This document shows, piece after piece, positions 50,673 to 61,110 of a DNA stretch of 64,000 bases (positions within the stretch are counted from its first letter, which is position 1; each line of letters starts with the position of its first letter). A program made the position numbers and the translations under genes. The notes under the pieces were generated by a model, which was not told the DNA's origin, did no database searches, and saw only the letters and a list, made by a program, of their open reading frames with translations. The DNA is from Enterococcus wangshanyuanii (GTDB lineage Bacteria; Bacillota; Bacilli; Lactobacillales; Enterococcaceae): NCBI RefSeq assembly GCF_002197645.1, contig NZ_CP021874.1:3472001-3536000 (forward strand), in the 5' to 3' direction.

Positions 50673-51077
50673 AATAGAAGGATAAAAGAACATTAGCAGT
50701 CTATTTTACTTAAATTATTCGTAAATAAATTAGAAATTAGTGGAAGTTATTGGCAAATAGGCTTTTTTCCTAGACTCAATGTGTGGTAGAATGATAAGTG
50801 CACTGTATCAAATTTTGATACATACGATTTCCTTTGTATTTGAAAAAAAGTAAAATTAAGCATTTATACATATAAAATAGATTTTTTCTCATATATAAGC
50901 AAATTAATTGAAGATTGTCAGAATTTTAACTACACTAATCGAATAAAGCTACTTATTTTATATTCGTGAGATATTTTAAACAATTAAAGGAAGTATTCCT
51001 TCCTTTCGGCTGCTTTAATTAGGAAAACGTATTGAATCAAAGTAAGCATACAAATCATAAAAAAGGAAGATCGCTCA
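50673..51077 (+). promoter_or_regulatory. Long upstream region of the L,D-transpeptidase gene with palindromic operator candidate
   Basis: No ORF is evident in about 400 bp. An extended -10 TGGTAGAAT (-10 at 50787-50792) is followed by a palindrome, TGTATCAA-ATT-TTGATACA (50804-50822), at the predicted start. Nearer the gene, AATTAAAG/CTTTAATT (50982-50989 with 51013-51020) encloses a second stem GGAAG/CTTCC. Confidence 0.5.
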
Positions 51078-52550
51078 ATGGAAAATGAAGAAACAGTCAG
51101 CCGCTCAGCTAAGAATGCAAGAGCCCCTCAAAAGAACAATCATTCAAATAAGAAAAAGAACCGTTGGTTAGTACCTATTGTCGGCTTACTGATCAGTTTA
51201 TCGTTAGTATTTACGGTTGGTCTCTTTTATTTTCAATCTCATTTTTTCATCACTGCTAAAGCGAATGGCGTAGATATCGGGTTCTTGAATGTCAAGGATG
51301 CGAAGAAGAAACTAGAGGAATTGAACAAGTCTGAGCCAGTAGTTATCAAAGCTGATGGTAAGGAAGAAACGATCGAGCTGCCTGAGAAGTACGAGATCAC
51401 AGAAGAATATTTGAAGCAAAGCATCAGTGATCGTTCTATCAAACTGCCAATCAATGAGGATTATAAGACAGAGCTGAAAAATAAGTTGGGTGCACTTGCG
51501 TTCGCAGAAGGAACGCCAAGTCAAGATGCTAAGGTCGAAAAAGTTGATGGGACATATCAAATCGTGCCAGAGCAGCTTGGAACAACCGTTGATAAAGAAG
51601 CTTTGATCGCTCAAGTTTTGAAAGACGTTGACGCGAATAAAGGCACATATGTTTATGATGTGAAAGACTTCTATCAAAAACCAGCTGTGACTAAAGAGGA
51701 TAAAGGACTGCAGGATAAACTAGCAGTACTATCTAAAAAAGAAAACAAATCGATCACTTTAGATATCAATGGCGAAAAATTAACACTGACTAAAGAAGAA
51801 TTGCAATCATTCATAAACGAATCAGGTGATGTTGATCCGAACAAAGTCTACGCCTGGGTAGAACAAACCAATCAAAAATATGGTTCGATCTTCAAACCAA
51901 TCATTTTTACAAACGTTCATGGTGTAACAACGAAATACAAAAATAACGGCAGCTACGGCTGGGATATCAATATGCCGCAAACAAGAGATTTGATTGTTCA
52001 GGCAATCAATAGTGAAAAAGAAACTGAAGAAATCACTGTGCCGATCGATGGAGATGTCACGCAATCAACAACAGTCAATAAAGACTATGTTGAGATCGAT
52101 TTAAATGATCAAAAAATGTACTTCTTCAAAAATGGTGCTAAAGTGGTTGAAACAGATGTGATCACTGGCCGTTACAATAAAGGAACGGCAACTGTTCCTG
52201 GCTTCCATACGATTTTGTATAAAGATACCGATACAAAACTGGAAGGTGAAATGCTGGATGGATCAGATTATAGTGTACCAGTAAAATATTGGATGCCGCT
52301 GATGAGCTATGGTGGTGTGGTCACACAAATCGGTATTCATGATGCTGATTACAAGGCTGAATATTTTGGGAACAAAGAAGCCTATAAAACAAACTTCGGA
52401 AGTAATGGATGTATCAACACGCCAGGAGATGCTGTTGCTCAAATCTTTAACGGTGCATATGCAGGAATGCCTGTTATCATTTATGGACATATTTATGATG
52501 ATGCACCTGGAGAATTTGATAAACCAGTTGATTATGGTGAACCAGCTTAA
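51078..52550 (+). CDS. L,D-transpeptidase (YkuD domain) with PG-binding region
   Basis: 490 residues. A short cytoplasmic N-terminus, one membrane helix (LVPIVGLLISLSLVFTVGLFYF), a peptidoglycan-binding-type repeat region (about 60-330), then the YkuD catalytic domain (about 335-475) with IGIHDADYKAEYFG and NFGSNGCINTPGD. The catalytic Cys is in SNGC. Such enzymes make 3-3 crosslinks in peptidoglycan and can bypass beta-lactam-sensitive PBPs, as Ldtfm does in E. faecium. AAAAAGGAAG precedes the ATG. A terminator follows. Confidence 0.92.
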   Translation: MENEETVSRSAKNARAPQKNNHSNKKKNRWLVPIVGLLISLSLVFTVGLFYFQSHFFITAKANGVDIGFLNVKDAKKKLEELNKSEPVVIKADGKEETIELPEKYEITEEYLKQSISDRSIKLPINEDYKTELKNKLGALAFAEGTPSQDAKVEKVDGTYQIVPEQLGTTVDKEALIAQVLKDVDANKGTYVYDVKDFYQKPAVTKEDKGLQDKLAVLSKKENKSITLDINGEKLTLTKEELQSFINESGDVDPNKVYAWVEQTNQKYGSIFKPIIFTNVHGVTTKYKNNGSYGWDINMPQTRDLIVQAINSEKETEEITVPIDGDVTQSTTVNKDYVEIDLNDQKMYFFKNGAKVVETDVITGRYNKGTATVPGFHTILYKDTDTKLEGEMLDGSDYSVPVKYWMPLMSYGGVVTQIGIHDADYKAEYFGNKEAYKTNFGSNGCINTPGDAVAQIFNGAYAGMPVIIYGHIYDDAPGEFDKPVDYGEPA

Positions 52551-52555
52551 GAAAT

Positions 52556-52590
52556 TAAAAAGAAGTCCTTTATGGGCTTCTTTTTCACTA
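52556..52590 (+). terminator. Terminator after the L,D-transpeptidase gene
   Basis: AAAAAGAAG pairs with CTTCTTTTT around a short loop. Confidence 0.75.
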
Positions 52591-52615
52591 GTATAGGAAC
52601 GGAGGAGAAAGAACG

Positions 52616-53209
52616 GTGAGTGTATTTGATCGAATTGCTTCACATTATGATTCACCAAAGCAGTTAGAATTAGCTCAAATTATTTTGAATGAACTTGAAA
52701 ATTCTTTAGGAGAAACAAATGAAAAAACGCTTTTGGATTATGGCTGTGGTACTGGCTTAATCGGCCTTCCATTAGCAGATCGATTTGAAAAAGTGACTCT
52801 GATAGATCCATCCAAAGAGATGATCACGATTGTCGAACAAAAAGTAGAGAGTATGGCACTTAAAAATACTAAGGCAATGATCGACCATTTCTCTAAAGAG
52901 CATATTCCGGAAATAACAGCAGATATCATCATTGTCTCACTGGTTCTGCTGCATATTCCAGATACAAAAGAAATACTAGAAGCGCTATATCAAGTGTTAA
53001 ATCCTAAAGGCTATCTATTGATCGTTGATTTTGATACGAATGAAAAGGCTAGGCACGAGAAAGTTCACAGCGGTTTTGATCAAAATAAGCTGAAAGCTAT
53101 GCTTGAAACGATCGGTTATCAATCGATCCAAAGTAACACTTTTTATCATGGAGAAGAACTATTTATGCGCCAAGATGCATCGATGTTTGTTCTTCGTGCT
53201 GAAAAATAA
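52616..53209 (+). CDS. Class I SAM-dependent methyltransferase
   Basis: 197 residues. SAM-binding motif [31 protein letters not shown], then [37 protein letters not shown]. The substrate is unknown. GTG start with GGAGGAG upstream. It is followed by a tautomerase gene 20 bases on, likely in one operon. Confidence 0.87.
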
Positions 53210-53229
53210 AAAAGAAAAGAGGAAAAATT

Positions 53230-53409
53230 ATGCCATTTGTACATGTAGAACTAATTGAAGGGCGCACAGAAGAGCAACTGACGAATATGGTCAAAGACAT
53301 TACAGAAGCCGTTTCAAAAAATGCTGGGGCACCGAAAGAAAATATTCATGTGATTGTCAATGAGTTAAAAAAAGACCGTTATGCTCAAGGCGGCGAGTGG
53401 AAGAAATAA
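53230..53409 (+). CDS. 4-oxalocrotonate tautomerase family protein
   Basis: 59 residues. The start MPFVHVEL provides the catalytic Pro1 after Met removal; [21 protein letters not shown] and [19 protein letters not shown] are family features, with Arg residues in the active site. The substrate is unknown; this small tautomerase is widespread in Firmicutes. AGAGGAAAAA precedes the ATG. Confidence 0.9.
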
Positions 53410-53449
53410 TCTGTTTGAATTAATGCTTGCTTTTTATATGAAGAAGTGT

Positions 53450-53705
53450 TTAAATTAATTCATAAATGATTGATGAGAAAGACAACTGAACTTGCAGGCA
53501 GTCTACTAGAGAGGAAAATCTCGGCTGAAAATTTTCCAGACCAGCACAAGGAATGACCACTTTTTCCAACCTTTGTCGAAACAAGGGCGGTCGTACCGTT
53601 AACACGCTTGAGGAACATGGCTATTTGCTGTGTTTAAACAATAGGTGGAACCACGAATTTTTCGTCCTAGTATCTGATTTTTTCAGATACTAGGATTTTT
53701 TTTGT
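53450..53705 (+). promoter_or_regulatory. T-box leader of thrS
   Basis: The T-box core AGGTGGAACCACG is at 53643-53655, followed by a terminator CCTAGTATCTGA/CAGATACTAGG and a run of T (about 53666-53705). Stem I lies upstream. A Thr codon ACC at 53556-53558 (within GAATGACCAC) is the likely specifier, and CCTTTGT/ACAAGGG is the following stem. Uncharged tRNA-Thr should favour readthrough into thrS. Confidence 0.9.
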
Positions 53706-53781
53706 TTCAACAAAAAAGTCTAAAAAAGGATTCCAGTGTAAAATCTTTTCAATCATAAACATTCTTAAGGAGGAAACAAAA

Positions 53782-55722
53782 ATGTCAATCAATATTACAT
53801 TTCCAGATGGAGCAGTCAAAGAATTTGAGTCTGGCTCATCTACTCTGGATATCGCCAAAAGTATCAGCAATAGTTTAGCTAAAAAAGCTTTAGCAGGGAA
53901 ATTAAACGGAAGCTTAATCGATTTAACTCGTCCTATCGAAGAAGACGGAAGCCTTGAAATCGTCACACCTGACCATGAAGATGCGTTAGGAATTTTACGT
54001 CATTCGACGGCTCACTTAATGGCCAATGCGTTGCGTCGTTTATTTCCCAAAATCAAATTTGGCGTAGGTCCTGCAATCGATTCCGGTTTTTATTATGACA
54101 CTGACAATGGTGAAAATGCTGTAACGGCAGAAGATTTGCCAGCGATCGAAGCTGAAATGATGAAAATCGTGAAAGAAAATAACCCGATCGTCCGCAAAGT
54201 AGTCACAAAAGAAGAAGCGCTTGAATTATTTGCAGATGATCCATACAAAGTTGAGTTGATCACTGATTTACCTGCAGATGAAGAAATCACAGTGTATGAC
54301 CAAGGTGATTTTGTTGATTTATGCCGCGGCGTTCATGTACCATCAACTGGCAGAATTCAAGTCTTCCAGCTATTATCTGTAGCCGGTGCTTACTGGAGAG
54401 GGAATTCTGATAATCAAATGATGCAGCGGATTTATGGAACAGCATTTTTTGATAAAAAGGAATTAAAAGAATTTATCAAAATGCGTGAAGAAGCGAAAGA
54501 ACGTGACCACCGTAAATTGGGGAAAGAGCTTGATTTGTTCATGATCTCTCAAGAAGTTGGTTCAGGACTGCCATTTTGGTTGCCAAAAGGAGCAACGATT
54601 CGTCGTACGATCGAACGTTATATCACTGATAAAGAAATCAGCTTAGGTTATCAACATGTGTATACACCGATTATGGCAGATGTCAATTTATATAAAACAT
54701 CTGGACACTGGGATCATTACCATGAAGATATGTTCCCGCCAATGGACATGGGTGATGGCGAAATGCTTGTTCTTCGTCCGATGAACTGCCCACATCATAT
54801 GATGGTCTACAAAAATGATATCCACAGTTACCGTGAGTTACCGATTCGAATTGCTGAACTTGGTATGATGCACCGTTATGAAAAATCAGGCGCCCTATCT
54901 GGTTTACAACGTGTACGTGAAATGACTTTGAATGATGGTCATACATTTGTTCGCCCAGATCAAATCAAAGAGGAATTCAAACGTACATTAGAGCTTATGG
55001 TAGCGGTGTATAAAGACTTTAATATCGACGACTATCGTTTCCGTTTAAGCTATCGTGATCCGAATAATACAGATAAATATTTTGATGATGATGCAATGTG
55101 GGAAAAAGCGCAGGAAATGCTGAAAGCCGCTATGGATGAAATGGAGCTGGATTACTTTGAAGCGGAAGGCGAAGCAGCCTTTTATGGACCTAAATTAGAT
55201 GTTCAAGTGAAAACTGCTTTAGGCATGGAAGAAACGCTATCAACTATCCAATTGGACTTCTTATTACCAGAACGTTTTGATCTAACTTATGTAGGTGAAG
55301 ATGGCGAAAATAATCATCGTCCTGTCGTTATCCACCGTGGGATCGTATCGACAATGGAACGTTTTGTTGCTTATTTAACAGAGGTTTATAAAGGGGCTTT
55401 CCCGACTTGGTTGTCACCGATCCAAGCGACAATTATTCCAGTTTCTGTAGAAGCACATTCTGATTACGCTTATGAAGTGAAAAAACGTCTACAAGAACAA
55501 GGCTTACGTGTTGAAGTAGATGATCGCAATGAAAAAATGGGCTATAAGATTCGGGCTTCTCAAACACAGAAGATTCCTTATCAAGTTGTTGTCGGGGATA
55601 AGGAAATGGATGATGCAACTGTCAATATCCGCCGTTATGGTAGTAAAGAGACGGATGTCATGGATCTAAATATCTTTGTAGATAGCATGGTTGCAGATGT
55701 AGCGAACTACAGCAGAAGATAA
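53782..55722 (+). CDS. thrS: Threonyl-tRNA synthetase
   Basis: 646 residues. TGS domain at residues 1-62, editing domain with [11 protein letters not shown] (HxxxH), then the class II core with [28 protein letters not shown] (motif 2), and motif 3 [15 protein letters not shown]; the anticodon-binding domain ends the protein. The Zn-binding Cys is in MNCPHH. AGGAGG precedes the ATG. Controlled by the T-box upstream. Confidence 0.98.
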   Translation: MSINITFPDGAVKEFESGSSTLDIAKSISNSLAKKALAGKLNGSLIDLTRPIEEDGSLEIVTPDHEDALGILRHSTAHLMANALRRLFPKIKFGVGPAIDSGFYYDTDNGENAVTAEDLPAIEAEMMKIVKENNPIVRKVVTKEEALELFADDPYKVELITDLPADEEITVYDQGDFVDLCRGVHVPSTGRIQVFQLLSVAGAYWRGNSDNQMMQRIYGTAFFDKKELKEFIKMREEAKERDHRKLGKELDLFMISQEVGSGLPFWLPKGATIRRTIERYITDKEISLGYQHVYTPIMADVNLYKTSGHWDHYHEDMFPPMDMGDGEMLVLRPMNCPHHMMVYKNDIHSYRELPIRIAELGMMHRYEKSGALSGLQRVREMTLNDGHTFVRPDQIKEEFKRTLELMVAVYKDFNIDDYRFRLSYRDPNNTDKYFDDDAMWEKAQEMLKAAMDEMELDYFEAEGEAAFYGPKLDVQVKTALGMEETLSTIQLDFLLPERFDLTYVGEDGENNHRPVVIHRGIVSTMERFVAYLTEVYKGAFPTWLSPIQATIIPVSVEAHSDYAYEVKKRLQEQGLRVEVDDRNEKMGYKIRASQTQKIPYQVVVGDKEMDDATVNIRRYGSKETDVMDLNIFVDSMVADVANYSRR

Positions 55723-55740
55723 ACAAAGTTTTGATTAGAG

Positions 55741-55778
55741 AAACAGTGTGAGGGTGAATTCCTTTGCACTGTTTTTTT
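55741..55778 (+). terminator. Terminator after thrS
   Basis: AACAGTG pairs with CACTGTT (55742-55748 with 55767-55773), followed by T. Confidence 0.75.
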
Positions 55779-55899
55779 AGAACAAAATAAGAAGAAATTT
55801 TAAATATTTGCTTAGTAAGAGGATTCCCTCTATTTTTTTTTGCATTTTTTCGTTACAATAGAGGGGCAAGACTTTTCTCACATGGAAGGACTAGGATAA

Positions 55900-58032
55900 A
55901 TGAAAAAAATGAGCTTTTTAGATAAATTAAAAAATGAAAATGAAGAACCTGATACAAAGCGGACGAAAAAATCACACATCCCATTTCGATTGAACTTATT
56001 ATTTTTCGTCATCTTTGGATTGTTTGTCGCATTGATTGTGCGCTTGGGTTATTTGCAGATTGCCGAAGGTCAGGAATATGCGCAAAAAGTGGATGAGAAT
56101 TCGACCTTGAAAATCAAAAGCAGCGCACCGCGCGGACAAATATATGATGCATCCGGCAATGTATTAGTCGGCAACAAATCAAATTTGGCCATTACTTATA
56201 CACGTGGAAAAAAAGTGCAGGCGAAGGATATAGTTGATATTGCTTACAAAGTAAATGGGCTGATCAATGTACCAGCAGATGAACTGACAGAACGTGATAA
56301 GAAAGACTTTTGGTTAGCGAATCCAGATAATCTGAAAACAGCACAAAAACGTTTGACTGATAAAGATAAAGTGGATGAAAAAGGTAATGCAATTACAGAT
56401 GAAGGTACATTGTATGTTAAAACAGTGGAAAAAGTAACACCAGAAGAAATCAATTTCGATGAGCAGACGATGCAGGTCGCAACTATTTTTAAACGGATGA
56501 ATGCCGTTCAAGAGCTAAATACAGCTTTCATCAAAAATGAAGGTGTGACACAAGATGAGATTGCAATCATTGGTGAACATACATCAGAAATCGCTGGTGT
56601 TTCTACAGGAATGGATTGGGATCGTGAATATCCGCATGAGACAGACCTGACAAGTATACTTGGAAAAGTTTCCTCTGAAAAAACTGGGCTGCCAGCAGAA
56701 GAAGCTGATGCGTACTTGGCGAAGGGCTATGAATTGAATGACCGTGTCGGAACCAGTTATTTAGAAAAACAATACGAAGATGTTCTTCAAGGCAAAAAAT
56801 CTATCTCAGAAGTAACACTAGACAGCGAAGGCAATATCGTGACCCAAACACCGATTTCAAATGGTGCAAAAGGCGAAAACTTGAAATTGACGATCGATAT
56901 GGATTTTCAAGCTAGGATCGATGCAGTTGTTCGTGCACAGTATCAACAGCTTTTAGCAACCGGAAATGCCAATTATTCAGATGGTGCTTATGTCGTTGTT
57001 ATGAATCCTAAAAATGGAAATGTCATGGCCATGGTTGCTTTGGATAGAGATCCGGCAACGAATGAACTGACTTCTAATCCATTGGCAACAATCAATAAAG
57101 CTTTCGAACCTGGGTCAGTCGTAAAAGGAGCAACGATTTCTGCTGGTTACGAACAAGGTGTAATCACAGGGAATGATGTGTTGATCGATGAACCGATCCA
57201 AATTTATGGAAGTAAGCAGAAAGCTTCGGTCTTTAATAATCAGATCGTAGGAAATCAGATCCCATTGACGGCAGAACAAGCTCTAGAATATTCTTCGAAT
57301 GCCTATATGATGAAATTAGTTTTGAAAATGATGAATACCGATTATGAGTATAATATGCAGCTGCCGTACAAAACAGGTGATCCAACCTTATTCGAAGTTT
57401 TGCGCAAAACGTTTGGTGAATACGGTATGGGTGTTTCAACAGGAATCGACTTACCTGGAGAAGAAACAGGACTTTCTAACAAAGCCTTTAATGATCCTGA
57501 ATATGCACCAATGCCAGGACATCTACTTGATTTATCTTTTGGTCAGTATGATACGTATACAGCGATGCAGCTTGCACAATATGCTTCAACAGTTGCAAAT
57601 GGCGGTACACGTTATGCACCACGTGTTGTCGAAGGGATTTATGAGAATAATTCAGACGGTTCAATTGGCGAGCTGAAAGAAGCTATGGGACCTAAAGAAT
57701 TAAATAAAGTAGATATTACGCCAGAACAAATGCAAATCATTCAAAATGGGTTCTATGATGTGGTTCACGGAAACGGAACTTTCACTACAGGGCGTTATAT
57801 GCAGGGAGCAGCTTTAGATATTGCAGCGAAAACAGGTACAGCGGAAACCAATGTAGGAGAGCATGTCACTGTAAATAGTAATGTTGTCGCTTATGCACCG
57901 TCAAATGATCCTGAAATCGCTGTGAGTGTGATTCTACCGCATTTAACAAGTGAAAGCAGCAGACCAAACCAATCGATGGTAACAGCGATCGTAAATGAGT
58001 ATGCAGCGTATAAAGCCGAAAAAAATTCGTAA
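55900..58032 (+). CDS. Class B penicillin-binding protein (PBP2b-type transpeptidase)
   Basis: 710 residues. A cytoplasmic N-terminus, one membrane helix (about 29-52), a dimerisation domain starting near SSAPRGQIYDASGNVL, and the transpeptidase domain with Ser406 in EPGSVVKG (SxxK), SSN at 465-467 and KTGT at 644-647. All catalytic motifs are intact. In E. faecalis the PBP2B gene lies between thrS and rpmG, as here. It builds peptidoglycan crosslinks in elongation or division. The ATG at 55900 has only a weak site (AAGGACTAGGATAA). Confidence 0.93.
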   Translation: MKKMSFLDKLKNENEEPDTKRTKKSHIPFRLNLLFFVIFGLFVALIVRLGYLQIAEGQEYAQKVDENSTLKIKSSAPRGQIYDASGNVLVGNKSNLAITYTRGKKVQAKDIVDIAYKVNGLINVPADELTERDKKDFWLANPDNLKTAQKRLTDKDKVDEKGNAITDEGTLYVKTVEKVTPEEINFDEQTMQVATIFKRMNAVQELNTAFIKNEGVTQDEIAIIGEHTSEIAGVSTGMDWDREYPHETDLTSILGKVSSEKTGLPAEEADAYLAKGYELNDRVGTSYLEKQYEDVLQGKKSISEVTLDSEGNIVTQTPISNGAKGENLKLTIDMDFQARIDAVVRAQYQQLLATGNANYSDGAYVVVMNPKNGNVMAMVALDRDPATNELTSNPLATINKAFEPGSVVKGATISAGYEQGVITGNDVLIDEPIQIYGSKQKASVFNNQIVGNQIPLTAEQALEYSSNAYMMKLVLKMMNTDYEYNMQLPYKTGDPTLFEVLRKTFGEYGMGVSTGIDLPGEETGLSNKAFNDPEYAPMPGHLLDLSFGQYDTYTAMQLAQYASTVANGGTRYAPRVVEGIYENNSDGSIGELKEAMGPKELNKVDITPEQMQIIQNGFYDVVHGNGTFTTGRYMQGAALDIAAKTGTAETNVGEHVTVNSNVVAYAPSNDPEIAVSVILPHLTSESSRPNQSMVTAIVNEYAAYKAEKNS

Positions 58033-58150
58033 AGTAGTTTTCCTTTACAAATTTAACCAAAAGGGTAGAATTTCAAGAATAAACATGGTATGATATTTGA
58101 GGCTAAGAAATATCTTAGGAATACGAAATTAGATATAGGAGGGAAAACAC

Positions 58151-58300
58151 ATGCGCGTAAACATTACTTTAGAATGTACTTCTTGTAAAGAACGTAACTA
58201 CCTTACAAGCAAAAATAAACGTAACAATCCTGATCGTTTGGAAAAACAAAAATATTGCCCACGTGAAAGAAAAGTTACTTTACACCGTGAAACTAAATAA
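58151..58300 (+). CDS. rpmG: 50S ribosomal protein L33
   Basis: 49 residues: [19 protein letters not shown], then [19 protein letters not shown] and HRETK. It has CxxC near the N-terminus but only one Cys in the second half, as in Bacillus RpmGB. AGGAGG precedes the ATG. The integrated element begins within about 100 bases of its end. Confidence 0.96.
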   Translation: MRVNITLECTSCKERNYLTSKNKRNNPDRLEKQKYCPRERKVTLHRETK

Positions 58301-58313
58301 AAATAATAAATAT

Positions 58314-58352
58314 ACGCTCAATCCTTTTAGTAGTAAGGGGTTGAGCGTTTTG
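58314..58352 (+). terminator. Terminator of rpmG
   Basis: ACGCTCAA pairs with TTGAGCGT (58314-58321 with 58341-58348), followed by TTTG. Confidence 0.75.
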
Positions 58353-58372
58353 TATTTCATGTGGAAAAATAG

Positions 58373-58393
58373 TGACCTTGAAAATGACCTTGA
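58373..58393. repeat. Direct repeat near the element end
   Basis: TGACCTTGA occurs at 58373-58381 and 58385-58393, 12 bp start to start, just outside the integrase stop codon. It could be integrase arm sites or part of the attachment region; the core att sequence cannot be fixed without the other end. Confidence 0.4.
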
Positions 58394-58397
58394 CTAG

Positions 58398-59567
58398 CTA
58401 GAAATTTACATAGTTCACAATTTTTTCTACTGTCTTTTTCTTTGTTTCGTTTGTAACATGAGTATAAACGTTCATGGTCATTTCAATAGAGCTGTGACCA
58501 AGCCTTTCTTGAGCTTCCTTCATACTTGCTCCAGCTTCAAAAAGCATAGATGCGTGTGAATGTCTGTAACCATGAGAGCCGATAGTGTGAAGTCCCACTG
58601 CTTTAGACAACCGTTTTGAACGTTGGTAAACATCTTGTCGAATCATTGTACTACCATCAAAACCAATAAATACCATGCCGTTAGACTTTATTTTATTTGC
58701 AAAAAGATATTCTTTTTGTCTAAGCTGCCATTTCTTTATTATAAGCATAGTAGCTTCATCAAGCATGATTGTGCGTCTCGATGATTCGGTTTTCGGCGTA
58801 GAAATGACATGGCCATTCTTAGAATCTGACATAGTTTTCGTGATCTCTAACGTATTAGAACTAAAATCAAAATCGCTAAATGACAAAGCCAAAGCTTCAC
58901 CAACTCTTATACCAGAAAAGGCAAGCAGTCGGAACATCGCAAGATCAAATTCATTATAATATTGTTTTAGACGGCTAGAAGTTGTTTTATTATCAACCTT
59001 GTTCTTTAGGTACTCCATAACTTGCTTTAATTCGCTAGTGTTGTAATACTTTAATTTTTTCTCGGAAGATTTTTTCTTTCTTGGTTTTATCACAGATCGA
59101 AAAGGATTGCTACTTATCATTTCAAGGTGGATAGCATAATCAAAAACTTTCGAAGTATATTGCATAAGCAGACCAAACATTTCAAATTGTTCAGCCCATT
59201 TATTAACAGATTTTTGGCACAATTTCATATCGATTTTATCAATCAAAAGTGATCCAAAAATAGGCAAGATGTGTTTATCAAAATGCATTTCAGTTTTCAT
59301 GCTAGTAGTTTCTTTTACAGTATTCTTATAGCTATCAAACCACATTTTATAAGCATCTTCAAATGTCGAGCTTCCCTTTCGATTGAAGCCTTCTTCAATA
59401 AATTCATGTTGCAACATCTTTTCGGCAAGAATTGCTTCTTTGTTTGTGCGGAAGCCCCGTCTTGTTGTTGTGATCTGTTTACCAGTTACCGGATCAATAC
59501 CTAAATAAGTTTTAAATAGCCACTTCTTTGACCCGTCTTTAAGTTTGTATTGTTTAAATGTTGCCAT
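58398..59567 (-). CDS. int: Tyrosine recombinase (phage/ICE integrase)
   Basis: 389 residues. An N-terminal arm-binding domain (KLKDGSKKWLFKTYLGIDPVTGKQ ... RRGF), a SAM-like core-binding domain (about 65-160), and the catalytic domain with Arg in FSGIRVGEALAL, HxxR in GSHGYRHSHASM, His in RLGHSSIEMTM and the nucleophile Tyr in NVYTHV. It lies at the edge of the element next to rpmG, pointing to integration downstream of rpmG. GGAGGG precedes its start. Confidence 0.95.
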   Translation of the reverse strand: MATFKQYKLKDGSKKWLFKTYLGIDPVTGKQITTTRRGFRTNKEAILAEKMLQHEFIEEGFNRKGSSTFEDAYKMWFDSYKNTVKETTSMKTEMHFDKHILPIFGSLLIDKIDMKLCQKSVNKWAEQFEMFGLLMQYTSKVFDYAIHLEMISSNPFRSVIKPRKKKSSEKKLKYYNTSELKQVMEYLKNKVDNKTTSSRLKQYYNEFDLAMFRLLAFSGIRVGEALALSFSDFDFSSNTLEITKTMSDSKNGHVISTPKTESSRRTIMLDEATMLIIKKWQLRQKEYLFANKIKSNGMVFIGFDGSTMIRQDVYQRSKRLSKAVGLHTIGSHGYRHSHASMLFEAGASMKEAQERLGHSSIEMTMNVYTHVTNETKKKTVEKIVNYVNF

Positions 59568-59598
59568 GACGAACCCTCCGTATCGTTTTTCGGAACTA

Positions 59599-60022
59599 TT
59601 AGTTTTCTCTTATGCCTACAACGCCATATTTGTTCTTATCAACATCGTTTTTCCCTTTATTATGCGTAAGTAGCTTAACTTCGTCTTTAACATTTTGAGC
59701 GAATGCATGATCTCCAATATCCTCAAGTATGCTTATAAAATTATTTATTGGTTTCATAAAATCAAGATCACCAGTTTTCAAGTATTTAGTAAGGTGATCG
59801 AGATATCTTAAATTCATGCGGAAATTATAATTCGCTTTATCCTGATTTAATTTACTAGCCAAATCAATGTACTTTTCAGCAAATTCATAGTTTTCACGAT
59901 ATAAACTTGTTGAAATAGCATTTAACCAAGCGCTATAAGCAAATTTTTTCGTAGTATAATCTCGGGCTCCTATACTAGAAATACGGACAAGTTGTTCGCT
60001 ATAATCTATTAAAGGAGTTTTT
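59599..60022 (-). pseudogene. C-terminal fragment of an Rgg/MutR-family regulator
   Basis: The reading frame encodes about 140 residues, IDYSEQLVRISSIGARDYTTKKFAYSAWLNAISTSLYRENYEF and onwards, typical of the C-terminal TPR-like domain of Rgg regulators, with no DNA-binding domain. The N-terminal part is found at 61225-61851 on the same strand. The transposase module lies between, so the gene is split. The open frame runs a little into orfA, which is not native. Confidence 0.75.
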
Positions 60023-60025
60023 ATT

Positions 60026-60292
60026 ATGCAGACAAAAAACACAGCTACAAGATATTCAAAAGAGTTTAGAGAATCCATGATTTCATTAAGTCAGACCGGT
60101 CGGTCTGCGAACTCACTATCGAAAGAATACAATGTAAGTGTCTCTACACTTACGAAATGGATACGGCAGGCAGATCCATTGGATCGAAATGTTCTTTCAA
60201 TAAAAGAGCAAGAATTGCTAAAAGAAAATAAACGCTTGAAAGAAGAAAATGCTATTTTAAAGCGAGCGGCGGTGCTTTTGGCAAAGAGTTGA
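60026..60292 (+). CDS. IS3-family transposase OrfA
   Basis: 88 residues. A helix-turn-helix (YSKEFRESMISLSQTGRSANSLSKEYNVSVSTLTKWIRQ) is followed by a leucine-zipper coiled coil (EQELLKENKRLKEENAILK) typical of IS3 OrfA. AAAGGAG sits 8 bases upstream. It overlaps orfB by four bases; programmed frameshifting would make the fusion transposase. Confidence 0.93.
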   Translation: MQTKNTATRYSKEFRESMISLSQTGRSANSLSKEYNVSVSTLTKWIRQADPLDRNVLSIKEQELLKENKRLKEENAILKRAAVLLAKS

Positions 60293-61110
60293 TGGCCAAA
60301 GGACGAGCGACTGTCTTACGAGTCGTTCGTGTCAATTTAGAAGCAAAGCACCGCATTACTCGTATTTTAAGGGTTCTTAAAATCCCAAGAACCACCTATT
60401 ATGCGTATTTAAACTGGATGCCTAGCGATCGAATGCGCAGACGCCAACAGATAAAAGAAAAGGTATTGAAATCCTGGTTAGCCTATCCGATGTATGGATA
60501 TCCAAGAATGACAAAATATTTTAAAGAAGAACTGAATATCCCTGTCAGTCGTTACCTAATTTATCGTTTAATGCGTGAATTAGGGATTCACTCTCGGATG
60601 ATAAAGAAAATGAAAAAACCTAAATCTTATACTGAAGTCGCTCAATTACCTAATCTAATCAGAAAAAAGAGTGATTGGTCTAAGGTTCTTTTAACGGATA
60701 TCACGTATATTCCAGTGAGAGGAAAGTGGGCGTATTTAGCCAGTCTCTATCATCCAGAAACCCGTCGGGTTATTGCTCATAAAGTTGGTGCCCACATGAC
60801 GAAAGAATTAGCAACAAGCGTGCTAGAAAAAGTAAATTTACAGGCACAAGGAATAGAAATAGTACACAGCGACATGGGAAGCCAATACACAAGCGACTTA
60901 TTTAATCAGACATTAACGAATAAAAAAATAAAGCATTCTTATTCAAGAAAAGGTTGTCCAGGGGACAACGCAAGAATAGAGAGCTTCCACTCTATTTTGA
61001 AACGCGAATATGTGAATTTCCAATCCTTTAAAACACTTGAGGAAGCCATCGTTGGCATTGACAGTTACATTCGTTGGTACAATACAGATCGAATTTCTCT
61101 TGTTGCTTAG
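60289..61110 (+). CDS. IS3-family transposase OrfB (DDE)
   Basis: 273 residues. An HTH_21-like N-terminus (MYGYPRMTKYFKEELNIPVSR) and an rve integrase core with Asp in LLTDITYIPV, Asp in IVHSDMGSQYTS and Glu in NARIESFHSILKRE. All three catalytic residues are present. It ends NTDRISLVA. It may start at ATG 60292 or by frameshift from orfA. Confidence 0.94.
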   Translation: MMAKGRATVLRVVRVNLEAKHRITRILRVLKIPRTTYYAYLNWMPSDRMRRRQQIKEKVLKSWLAYPMYGYPRMTKYFKEELNIPVSRYLIYRLMRELGIHSRMIKKMKKPKSYTEVAQLPNLIRKKSDWSKVLLTDITYIPVRGKWAYLASLYHPETRRVIAHKVGAHMTKELATSVLEKVNLQAQGIEIVHSDMGSQYTSDLFNQTLTNKKIKHSYSRKGCPGDNARIESFHSILKREYVNFQSFKTLEEAIVGIDSYIRWYNTDRISLVA

